Of a DNA stretch of 6,539 bases, positions 1-6,259 are shown piece by piece; position 1 is the stretch's first letter; each line of letters opens with the position of its first letter. The notes under the pieces were generated by a model that was not told the DNA's origin, made no database searches, and saw nothing but the letters and a program-made list of their open reading frames with translations. This stretch comes from Bacteroidia bacterium (GTDB taxonomy: Bacteria; Bacteroidota; Bacteroidia; Chitinophagales; Saprospiraceae): assembly GCA_030431945.1 (NCBI GenBank), contig JAUIIF010000263.1:1-6539 (forward strand). The letters run 5' to 3'. A program made the position numbers and the translations under genes.

Positions 1-522
1 CCGCTGGGGGCAAAACCGATTTTCCGGGTTCATCCGGAGGCCCGGGTAGCCATCATCAGCCAGGCACCGGGGCGCCTGGCGCACCACTCGGGTATCCCCT
101 GGGATGATCCGAGTGGGCGGAGGCTCAGGACTTGGCTTGGGGTTACGGAAGAGCAGTTTTACCAAACGGACAACTTTGCCATTCTACCCATAGGGTTTTG
201 TTACCCCGGTAAAGGCAAGGGCGGGGATTTGCCGCCGCGGCCGGAGTGTGCGCCGTTGTGGCAGCAAAAAATGTTGGCTTTAATGCCAAAATTAAGCCTG
301 AAAATACTCGTTGGTGCCTTCGCTCAGGCGGAATATTTAGGGGCGTTGCGGCAGCGTAGTCTGACCGAAACCGTCCGGCAATACGAGGCTTATCTGCCGG
401 AATATTTTCCTATACCGCACCCTAGTCCGCGGAATCAGATTTTCCTCCGGAAAAACCCCTGGGTAGAGGAAGAAATTATTCCTGTTTTACGGGCATTAAT
501 TCAGGAAAAAAGCGTGTTTTAA
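1..522 (+). CDS. Uracil-DNA glycosylase superfamily protein, 5'-truncated by the window edge
   Basis: The frame is open from base 1 to the TAA at 520-522, giving 173 visible residues; probably about 20 N-terminal residues are missing. A TTG at 229 is an internal codon and not the start, because conserved sequence continues upstream of it. Visible motifs, numbered from the first visible codon, are SQAPGR at 20-25 (the glycine/proline-rich active-site loop of the superfamily), DDPSGRRLRTWLG at 35-47, CYPGKGKGGDLPPRPEC at 67-83, and HPSPRN at 140-145 (the second catalytic/DNA-binding loop). These match the small single-domain 'uracil-DNA glycosylase family' proteins, which are related to base-excision enzymes that remove uracil from DNA in the cytoplasm. 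Only two cysteines (67 and 83) are visible, so the four-cysteine iron-sulfur site of family 4/5 enzymes is not supported here. The exact substrate is not established from sequence. The gene is unrelated in function to the secreted proteins downstream, and a promoter candidate separates it from them. Confidence 0.85.
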   Translation, partial: PLGAKPIFRVHPEARVAIISQAPGRLAHHSGIPWDDPSGRRLRTWLGVTEEQFYQTDNFAILPIGFCYPGKGKGGDLPPRPECAPLWQQKMLALMPKLSLKILVGAFAQAEYLGALRQRSLTETVRQYEAYLPEYFPIPHPSPRNQIFLRKNPWVEEEIIPVLRALIQEKSVF

Positions 523-540
523 CTATCACAACGTTAAATG

Positions 541-572
541 TTCGCAATTTTCGGTTCTGCTATGTACCTTTG
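541..572 (+). promoter_or_regulatory. Candidate Bacteroidota-type promoter for the large secreted protein gene
   Basis: TACCTTTG at 565-572 matches the Bacteroidota -7 consensus TAnnTTTG exactly. A weak -33 match, TTCG at 541-544 (consensus TTTG), lies 20 bases upstream, within the usual spacing. Transcription would start near 578-580 and leave a leader of about 112 bases before the ATG at 692. The -7 match is seen directly; promoter function is inferred. No terminator is visible between the upstream stop codon and this site. Confidence 0.45.
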
Positions 573-586
573 TTAGCATTGTTGCC

Positions 587-603
587 CGGTCAAAAACCGA
601 CCG
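587..603 (+). promoter_or_regulatory. Small stem-loop in the 5' leader of the large gene
   Basis: CGGTC at 587-591 and GACCG at 599-603 form a perfect 5-bp stem around a 7-base loop (592-598). The hairpin lies just after the predicted transcription start, about 90 bases before the start codon. It could stabilise the 5' end of the mRNA or be chance; no known riboswitch or leader motif was recognised in 604-691. Confidence 0.25.
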
Positions 604-691
604 AAAAGACATTTTTGCTGGCCGCTGGACAGCTAAATCTCACAGAACGGGCAGCAGTTTTTGCTTTTGTAATCTCAAGAATCGTGATCTT

Positions 692-3600
692 ATGAAATTA
701 GTCCTACGCTGTTTAGTGTTTGGGATGGCCTTTATCCTCTCATTTGGTGCAATCGCACAAGACAATGAGGTGGATCTGGCTACCATAGCTAGTATTAACG
801 TAACGCTTAACGAAAATTGTCAGGCGTTAATTATCCCGGAAGAAATACTTACCGGAGATTTTGATGTAGACGGAAACGGAGACTTCGCACTTGATGCTTT
901 TACCATTGTGGTGGAAGACGGCGACGAGTCTAACGGCCCGATTGTTGACGGTTGTGGCACTTACAATTATCGCGTCACCGCCGACCCTGCACTGGTAGCT
1001 GGTTTTACTACTGGCTGGGGAGTCGTCGTCGGAGAAGACAAGACTGCTCCTTTCTTTACGAGTACGCCCGTTGCACCGGTCGGCCCGCTTTACTGTGATG
1101 ACATAAACGATATTCGGTTAAGTGTTTTACCTAATACGGTAAGCCGGTGTTACACCGTCAATACGTTCACGAGTACCATCGTAGCGGGTACGCTTGATCC
1201 TGCTTTACTCCTGCGTCTCCAGGCTGGCGGCGGACTGCCCGTGGCGACGGACAATTGTTCCGAATTCGTAGAAATCTGCGTTAATGACATCATTACCGAA
1301 GACGCGGAAGACCCCCAGTGTAACGATGTGCTTTTGACCCGGACCTTCACGGCCACCGACGGCAGCTGCGTCAGCGCAAGTGGCGAGGCTAATGCCGCGG
1401 CGGTAACGAGCTATACCATCAACTTCATTCGTCCGTCTCTCGACGATTTAAACTCCGATAACATTCCCGCAGTCATTCAGATTGAATGTGATGAACTGGA
1501 AGGCCTCGGTCTTCAGTTTGGCGATTTGCCGGCCCCGCGGCCTCAGGACTTGCCTTTCTTCCCCGGCCCGGATGGAACAACGATTCCGCTGCAACTCGGG
1601 GATGGTGGCACCTTTTGCAGAATTGGCGTAACCTACACGGATTCTGCTCCCATCGTCACTTGTGAGAATGCCTACAAAGTAGTGCGTATTTACAGTGTTG
1701 TAGATTGGTGTAACCCTTCCGACATCCGCACCTTTCAACAAGTTGTAAAGATCGGAGACTTTTCGGCCCCCGTCTTTACGGCACCCGCCGGCGTGCAGGA
1801 ATTCTCCACCAATGCCGGCATTAGCTGTGGTGCTTACATCCGCCTGGATATGCCGGGGATGACCCTGACGGACGTTTGCTCGGACGACTATTCCCTGAGT
1901 GCCAAAATTTACCCTAATGGCAACCTGAACGGAGCGCCAATCGGTAGTTATGACGTTGTTTTAGACAACGTTGCCGCAGAAGTGTCGGCCCTGCTACCTG
2001 CCGGAGACCATGTCATTCGCTATACCTACACCGATGAATGCGGGAACTTTGGGGAAACGGATGTTGACATTTCCATCTTCGACGGTACACCTCCCGTTGC
2101 CCAGTGTGAAGATGGTCTGAACGTAAGTATTACCTCCAGCGTCTCTCCGGATCCATCCGCCGCTCCGGGTATTGCTATCCTTACCCCGGGAATGATCGAT
2201 GCCGGCAGCTACGATGATTGTTCTGCTACCGTAGACCTGGAAATTGCCCGGGTACGCCAGCTGCCAAACGGAACTTACGAATTGCTCCCCGGTGCATCTT
2301 ACGGCCCCCAGGTGGTACTCTCCTGTGCTGACGTTGGGGAAGTCCTGATTGGACTTAAGGTCACGGATGATGTAGGCCTGGTCAACTATTGCTGGATGAC
2401 CGTTTTGCTCGAAGACAAAACTGCCCCCGTTTGTACGGCACCAGCCAACGTAAAACTGAACTGTGTTGCCTTTGAGGAAGCCGGCCTGCCGGCGGACATA
2501 ACCGACGCCTCTAATGAATTACTGGATGCTACTTTTGGGGTAGCCACCGGATCGGATAACTGCGATGTGACCATCACCCAAAGTATTTCGGGAGATGTAA
2601 ACAACTGTGGCGTCGGAAGCTTCCAGCGGGTGTTTATTGCCAGCGACCAGGCGGGCTTTACGAATGCGCTGTCGTGCGTGCAGGACATTGAGGTCATTGC
2701 CCTGCATGATTACGTGATCGTGCTGCCGGGCGATGCGCAGGCTTTCTGTATGCAATCACCTAATATCTCCGACGTTGAGGTACAGGAAAATGGTTGCGAC
2801 CTGATTACGAAGCAGATTACGCGCGATACTTTCACGAGTGATGCGGATGAATGCTACAAGATCCGGATTGAGCATAACATCATTAACTGGTGTGAATACA
2901 ATAGCCTGGGCGAACCTTACCAAATTCGCCGGGATTACGACGGAGACAACAACCTGCGGGAGCGTACCTTCCTGTACGTTGAACCCTTCAACCTTTCTTC
3001 TACGTCAGATGACCGGGCTTTCCTGGATGGCGATGCTTTCTTTGGCAACAACAATTTTGCCTTTGAACTGGATAACGGCCAGGACGGCGGCGCTACTGAT
3101 GACCAGAACGGAGTGTTTGATACGGACCCCTACGGAACGGACGACAGCCGGGGCGCTTTCCGCTACTACCAGTTCGTAAAGATTCACGACGAAGTAGCTC
3201 CCCAGATTGTTACGGAAGAGCCTGCCGACTGTTTTGCGGCCCTGAACCCTAACTGTACTGGCAGTGTAACCCTCAATTTTGAGCTTACGGACAACTGTAC
3301 GGCCCAGAACCAACTCGGTGCCCGGGTAGAACTGGACGTTGATTTCGTTGAGGTACAAGGCTTCTCCCGTACCCGTTTCTTACTGGCCGAAGAACTTAGC
3401 GCCGACGCGGAAGGCAACTACACCATTTCCCTCAACAACGTACCCGTTGGTAACCACGCCGTCCGGCTGCGCGGAACTGACGGTTGCGGCAACGTAGAGG
3501 TGCAAATCTTAGAATTCTGTGTGGAAGATGGTCTGGCTCCTGCTCCGATCTGTATCCACCAGACGACCGTAACGTTGGCTCCTAACGGTGACGGAACCGG

Positions 3601-5107
3601 CGACGCTGCCTACTGGGCAACGGACGGCCTCGCCAGTCCGGTAATGGATTGTTCCGGCGACGTAACCTTCTCGATTTACAAAGAATTTGAAGCAGGTGCC
3701 GCCGGGTTTACCCCCATGCCGGGCGATGACGTTATCTTCTTCGATTGCGAAGACGATGCCACCGTCCCTACCCGCATCTACGCTTTTGATCCTAACGGAC
3801 TTAGTGAGTACTGTACTGTACTCATCCTGGTCCAGCGGGCTGAAAATGCCTGTGTAAGTGAAAACCTGGGCAATATCTCTGGTTCGGTAACAACGGTACT
3901 CGGAGAAGGCGTTGCGGGTGTTACCATGCGCCTCACGGGCCCCCAGGGGCTGCAGTTGACCTCTACGGACGAAACTGCCAACTACCACTTTGATGAACTG
4001 AGCGGAGGAGATGACTATACGATCGATCCCTCTCTGGAAACGTACGTTACCCACAGCCAGGGCGTGTCTACCTTTGACCTGGTACTGATTACCCGCTACA
4101 TTCTCGGACTGGAAATTTTTGACTCTCCGTACCAGCGCCTGGCCGCCGATGCGAATAACGATGAAGATGTTTCCGTTCAGGATATCATTGCTATCCGCCG
4201 CCTGATCCTTGGTCTGGACAATGCTTACCGCAGCAACTCAGCCTGGCGTTTCGTGGATGCAGATTTTGTCTTCCCCGTAAACGATAATCCCTGGGCCACG
4301 AGCTTCCCGGAAGTAGTGAACATTAACAACCTGAACGGCAGCGTCAGAAATGCTGACTTCCTGGCCATCATGGTCGGAGACGTAAGTGGAAATGACCCTA
4401 ACGGTTTTGCCCCAACGAATAACGGCGAAAACCGGCCACGTAACGGAAGGGTCCAGCTCGAAGCTGCCGACGTGCAGATGGAAGCAGGGGAAACCTACCA
4501 GGTGGCCATTAAAGCTGCTGAAGCCGCTGCGCTGGAAGGCCTGCAAGGAGCCTTCCGCCTGCAGGAGAGTGTCCGCATTACAAATCTCACCTTTGGCGAG
4601 ATGGCTGCCGGCCACGTGAATACCAACTGGTTAGACCGCGGTCTACTTCCTTTCAGTTTCAACACCGTCGCCGGCCTGGCCGCCGATGCTACACTCCTTA
4701 CTCTGGAATTGAAAGCCCTGGAAAATGTAAGCCTGCACGAAGTGCTTGACCTCGCCAGCGAAGTAATGGTGACGGAAGGGTATACCAGCGGGGGCAACCT
4801 GGTGAACCTGGGCATGTCCTTCACCGAAAGCACTACCACCTTAGCATGGAATAACGCGCTCGGGCAAAATACGCCAAACCCCGTAGTGGGTACCACCCGC
4901 ATTGACTTTACGCTCGCACGTGGTGGCGCTGCCACCTTTACCGTACGTGATATCAGCGGCCGGGTACTGTTGCAGCGCGATCTGGAAACAGTAGCCGGCG
5001 AAAACAGCCTGGTCCTTGATCGTAAGGCACTAGGTGCCGCCGGAGTAGTAACCTACACCCTGACGGCAGAAGGCTTTACGGCTACCCGCAAGATGGTTGT
5101 TCGTTAA
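692..5107 (+). CDS. Giant secreted repeat protein with dockerin-like, cohesin-like and T9SS sorting domains
   Basis: This 1471-residue protein is predicted to be exported and displayed or released by the type IX secretion system. Residues 1-22 form a signal peptide with likely cleavage at AIA|Q. Residues 23-1054 are Ig/HYR-like beta repeats, bounded by recurring D-x-x-A/P-P junctions at about 116, 356, 464, 575, 833 and 946, and contain all 38 mature cysteines. Residues 748-819 are an Asp-rich, cysteine-free insert. Residues 1062-1111 resemble a carboxypeptidase-regulatory/CnaB-like beta domain (ISGSV, GVAGVTMRLTG, YHFDELSGG). Residues 1112-1234 are dockerin-like, with one intact EF-type loop. 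Residues 1251-1377 are a divergent cohesin-like beta domain (EGLQGAFRLQ; SEVMVTEGYT). Residues 1390-1471 are a T9SS type A sorting domain (GQNTPNP, VRDISGRVLLQRDL). No catalytic motif was found, so an adhesin or scaffold role is inferred. The ATG at 692 is the only start that leaves the signal peptide at the N-terminus. A strong terminator follows the stop codon. Confidence 0.92.
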   Translation: MKLVLRCLVFGMAFILSFGAIAQDNEVDLATIASINVTLNENCQALIIPEEILTGDFDVDGNGDFALDAFTIVVEDGDESNGPIVDGCGTYNYRVTADPALVAGFTTGWGVVVGEDKTAPFFTSTPVAPVGPLYCDDINDIRLSVLPNTVSRCYTVNTFTSTIVAGTLDPALLLRLQAGGGLPVATDNCSEFVEICVNDIITEDAEDPQCNDVLLTRTFTATDGSCVSASGEANAAAVTSYTINFIRPSLDDLNSDNIPAVIQIECDELEGLGLQFGDLPAPRPQDLPFFPGPDGTTIPLQLGDGGTFCRIGVTYTDSAPIVTCENAYKVVRIYSVVDWCNPSDIRTFQQVVKIGDFSAPVFTAPAGVQEFSTNAGISCGAYIRLDMPGMTLTDVCSDDYSLSAKIYPNGNLNGAPIGSYDVVLDNVAAEVSALLPAGDHVIRYTYTDECGNFGETDVDISIFDGTPPVAQCEDGLNVSITSSVSPDPSAAPGIAILTPGMIDAGSYDDCSATVDLEIARVRQLPNGTYELLPGASYGPQVVLSCADVGEVLIGLKVTDDVGLVNYCWMTVLLEDKTAPVCTAPANVKLNCVAFEEAGLPADITDASNELLDATFGVATGSDNCDVTITQSISGDVNNCGVGSFQRVFIASDQAGFTNALSCVQDIEVIALHDYVIVLPGDAQAFCMQSPNISDVEVQENGCDLITKQITRDTFTSDADECYKIRIEHNIINWCEYNSLGEPYQIRRDYDGDNNLRERTFLYVEPFNLSSTSDDRAFLDGDAFFGNNNFAFELDNGQDGGATDDQNGVFDTDPYGTDDSRGAFRYYQFVKIHDEVAPQIVTEEPADCFAALNPNCTGSVTLNFELTDNCTAQNQLGARVELDVDFVEVQGFSRTRFLLAEELSADAEGNYTISLNNVPVGNHAVRLRGTDGCGNVEVQILEFCVEDGLAPAPICIHQTTVTLAPNGDGTGDAAYWATDGLASPVMDCSGDVTFSIYKEFEAGAAGFTPMPGDDVIFFDCEDDATVPTRIYAFDPNGLSEYCTVLILVQRAENACVSENLGNISGSVTTVLGEGVAGVTMRLTGPQGLQLTSTDETANYHFDELSGGDDYTIDPSLETYVTHSQGVSTFDLVLITRYILGLEIFDSPYQRLAADANNDEDVSVQDIIAIRRLILGLDNAYRSNSAWRFVDADFVFPVNDNPWATSFPEVVNINNLNGSVRNADFLAIMVGDVSGNDPNGFAPTNNGENRPRNGRVQLEAADVQMEAGETYQVAIKAAEAAALEGLQGAFRLQESVRITNLTFGEMAAGHVNTNWLDRGLLPFSFNTVAGLAADATLLTLELKALENVSLHEVLDLASEVMVTEGYTSGGNLVNLGMSFTESTTTLAWNNALGQNTPNPVVGTTRIDFTLARGGAATFTVRDISGRVLLQRDLETVAGENSLVLDRKALGAAGVVTYTLTAEGFTATRKMVVR
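758..3853 (+). repeat. Tandem Ig/HYR-like protein repeats within the giant secreted protein
   Basis: Residues 23-1054 are built from diverged beta-sandwich-like units. Each visible junction carries an acidic turn followed by AP or PP: EDKTAP (115-120), GDFSAP (355-360), FDGTPP (463-468), EDKTAP (574-579), HDEVAP (832-837) and EDGLAP (945-950). Intervals between the junction aspartates are about 240, 108, 111, 258 and 113 residues. The two long ones suggest double units whose internal junction has eroded. TDECGN and TDGCGN motifs precede two of the junctions, as in HYR-like repeats of Bacteroidota surface proteins. The repeats are diverged at DNA level, so recent amplification is not indicated. 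Assignment to a particular named repeat family is by resemblance only. Confidence 0.7.
2933..3148 (+). other. Asp-rich, cysteine-free insert in the repeat region
   Basis: Residues 748-819 contain 15 Asp and 8 Asn in 72 positions, with only 3 Arg, 3 Glu and no Lys or Cys. Short acidic stretches such as DYDGDNN, FLDGDAFF and FDTDPYGTDDS resemble calcium-coordinating turns. The segment interrupts the repeat pattern: the cysteine-free gap between C734 and C847 spans 112 residues. It may be a metal-binding insertion loop or an extra small domain. Confidence 0.55.
4025..4393 (+). other. Dockerin-like calcium-binding module of the giant protein
   Basis: Residues 1112-1234 hold paired loop-helix units. 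In the second, D1153, N1155, D1157 and D1164 occupy positions 1, 3, 5 and 12 of an EF/F-hand loop, followed by the helix IIAIRRLILGL. The first, GVSTFDLVLITRYILGL at 1124-1140, keeps the helix and D1129 but has Tyr, Thr and Ser at positions 1, 3 and 5, so it probably does not bind calcium conventionally. A third segment, NADFLAIMVGDVSGN (1220-1234), resembles the closing motif common in Bacteroidota dockerin-like proteins. In cellulosomes, dockerins bind cohesins; whether this variant does is not known from sequence. Confidence 0.75.
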
Positions 5108-5132
5108 CGAGCGGCATATACCCCACTGACGA

Positions 5133-5173
5133 AAGCCCCGGTAAACCTGCTTTACCGGGGCTTCCGTATTTTT
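5133..5173 (+). terminator. Strong rho-independent terminator after the giant gene
   Basis: Perfect 13-bp stem (5133-5145 with 5151-5163), GC-rich in its centre, with a 5-base loop CCTGC (5146-5150) and a run of five T at 5169-5173. It starts 26 bases after the TAA of the large gene. It should end that transcript, so the cohesin-like genes downstream probably have their own promoter. Confidence 0.87.
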
Positions 5174-5178
5174 ACCGG

Positions 5179-5214
5179 GAGATGAGACGGCATACCTGCC
5201 CTTCTCGCAATGAC
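5179..5214. repeat. Possible degenerate copy of a GTCATTGCGAG-type dispersed repeat
   Basis: The segment begins GAGAT (5179-5183) and ends TCGCAATGAC (5205-5214). Read on the minus strand it starts GTCATTGCGAG and ends ATCTC. This resembles the edges of short interspersed palindromic repeats found between genes in many bacteria, whose core usually reads GTCATTGCGAG...GCAATCTC. The middle here is not recognisable. An overlapping 6-bp inverted repeat pairs ACGGCA (5187-5192) with TGCCGT (5218-5223). With one copy in view, repetition cannot be shown. Confidence 0.35.
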
Positions 5215-5231
5215 ATTTGCCGTACCGTCAC

Positions 5232-5253
5232 TGCCAGGTACCTTTCCCTGGCA
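5232..5253. repeat. Short inverted repeat in the intergenic region
   Basis: TGCCAGG (5232-5238) and CCTGGCA (5247-5253) form a perfect 7-bp stem with an 8-base loop. No T-run follows on the plus strand, so it is not a plus-strand terminator. It may be part of the neighbouring repeat-like sequence or an operator-like site. Confidence 0.35.
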
Positions 5254-5404
5254 CCTGCGCTGCGTCGCCCTGAAATGCACTTAGAAAAAGTCGATAAAAT
5301 CTTGTTGGCCCATATATAACACTAGGTGTACGAAAATGGCTACCTTAGCGGGGCGAAAAGGTGACGGCTTTACCTCCGTACCTGAGTTTTATAATCCCGA
5401 ATCG

Positions 5405-6196
5405 ATGAACATACCTAATTTAATCCCTCGGCTGACGGGGATGGTGGTCTTGTTAATGACCCTCCAAACGATCCGTGCCCAGGAAACAAAATTCTTTGCT
5501 GAAGACGTAACCGCCCCTGCCGGAGGCGAAGTATCCGTCAACGTGCGCGCTAACGGTATGGCCGATGTTGTCGGCCTGCAGTTCTCGGTTAGCTGGGATA
5601 CGTTGCTGCTCGAATTCCGTGGCATTTCCAACATTGTACTGGAAGGCACACCGGCAGGAAATTTTAACCAAACCCAATTGGATAGTGGCCGCATCGGCTA
5701 CCTGTTGGTGGATGATAGCCTGCAAGGATTTGGCCTGCAGGACAGTGTCGTACTTTTTACGCTCGACTTTGTTTCCCTCCAGCCATTCGCAGCAGTTACG
5801 GCCCTTACCTTTTCCGAAGCACCCCTGTCGTGCAAAGGGATGAATAATGAGAATATTGCGCTGGACTGCAACCGTGCCGCCGGGACAATTACCCTGGAAG
5901 GAACGAATAGTGTGCCCGTGTTTGCCGAAGACGCCCGGTTTCAGGTGGCCCCTAATCCATTTACCGAAAGTCTCAGGGTGACGACCCGCCTTAAGTACAG
6001 CGGGCCTGCCCGACTGGAAATCCTCGACCTGAGCGGCAGGCTTCTGTACGAGCGCCGCGAACAGGTCCGTACCGGAGAACATATTTTTCAGCTGTCCGCC
6101 AGTGACTTCCCTGCCACTGGTGCTTATATCATTCGCTTAGTTACTGATCGTGAGCAGCTGCACCGCAAAGTGGTGTTGCAAAGCCGCTTCCGTTAA
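5405..6196 (+). CDS. Secreted cohesin-like domain protein with T9SS sorting domain
   Basis: This is a 263-residue exported protein. The ATG at 5405 is preferred over the in-frame ATG at 5336 because it puts a good signal peptide at the N-terminus (residues 1-25: hydrophobic core MVVLLMTL, cleavage RA|Q); the earlier start would bury it behind 23 polar residues. Residues 30-165 form a cohesin-like beta-sandwich: FFAEDVTAPAGGEVSVNV, then the typical VVGLQFSVSWDTLLLEF (55-71), later FTLDFVSL and a closing GTITLEG. Two cysteines (143 and 155) could form one disulfide. Residues 179-263 are a T9SS type A sorting domain (FQVAPNPF, LEILDLSGRLLYER, GAYIIRLVT). Cohesins bind dockerins in cellulosomes; similar folds also serve as general adhesion or structural modules. 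The dockerin-bearing giant upstream is a possible partner, by inference from proximity only. No enzyme domain is present. Confidence 0.9.
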   Translation: MNIPNLIPRLTGMVVLLMTLQTIRAQETKFFAEDVTAPAGGEVSVNVRANGMADVVGLQFSVSWDTLLLEFRGISNIVLEGTPAGNFNQTQLDSGRIGYLLVDDSLQGFGLQDSVVLFTLDFVSLQPFAAVTALTFSEAPLSCKGMNNENIALDCNRAAGTITLEGTNSVPVFAEDARFQVAPNPFTESLRVTTRLKYSGPARLEILDLSGRLLYERREQVRTGEHIFQLSASDFPATGAYIIRLVTDREQLHRKVVLQSRFR

Positions 6197-6205
6197 CGCG
6201 TTTTG

Positions 6206-6235
6206 GGGCCAGGCGACTGCCCGCCCGCTTTTATA
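6206..6235 (+). promoter_or_regulatory. Imperfect GC-rich hairpin and T-run between the two cohesin-like genes
   Basis: In the 63-base gap, a GC-rich segment (GGGCCAGGC with GCCCGCCC) can fold into an interrupted hairpin around GACT and is followed by TTTT at 6229-6232. It could be a weak or attenuating terminator. TATCTTAA at 6234-6241 partly matches the -7 consensus but lacks a properly spaced -33 box. The two genes may therefore be cotranscribed with partial termination, or independent. Confidence 0.25.
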
Positions 6236-6259
6236 TCTTAATCCCGAAACTGATTTTTA

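Larger units (their letters stand above)
5108..5404. other. Intergenic region between the giant gene and the first cohesin-like gene
   Basis: This 297-base gap holds the terminator, a 36-base segment resembling a dispersed genomic repeat, a 7-bp inverted repeat and the leader of the next gene. A very weak promoter candidate is TTG at 5302-5304 with TAGGTGTA at 5323-5330 (18-base spacer); the latter is a poor match to TAnnTTTG. AT-rich TATATAAC at 5313-5320 is also present. The open frame from an ATG at 5336 is treated as leader and not as coding. Confidence 0.5.

Noticed and set aside
204..213. CCCCGGTAAA inside the glycosylase gene, identical to part of the terminator arm at 5136-5145
   Set aside because: A 10-base match with no extension on either side, within conserved coding sequence; most likely chance.
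229..522. A 97-residue gene starting at TTG 229
   Set aside because: The same frame is open back to base 1 and encodes conserved glycosylase motifs upstream, so this is only the tail of a longer gene.
2838..3179. 113-codon plus-strand frame overlapping the acidic insert
   Set aside because: I considered whether a frameshift created the insert, but the main frame stays open, and the junction motif HDEVAP resumes correctly after it. The alternative product is low-complexity with no domain.
3509..4054. 181-codon open frame on the minus strand inside the giant gene
   Set aside because: It lies opposite well-supported repeat and beta-domain coding sequence and its product has no recognisable features.
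692..5107. Cellulosomal enzyme or scaffoldin identity for the giant protein
   Set aside because: No glycoside hydrolase, carbohydrate-binding or clear multi-cohesin array is visible, and the organism type is not a classical cellulosome producer.
5453..6082. 209-codon open frame on the minus strand, antisense to the first cohesin-like gene
   Set aside because: The plus-strand frame has a signal peptide, cohesin-like strands and a sorting domain; the minus-strand product shows no recognisable domain or export signal and is a codon-bias shadow.
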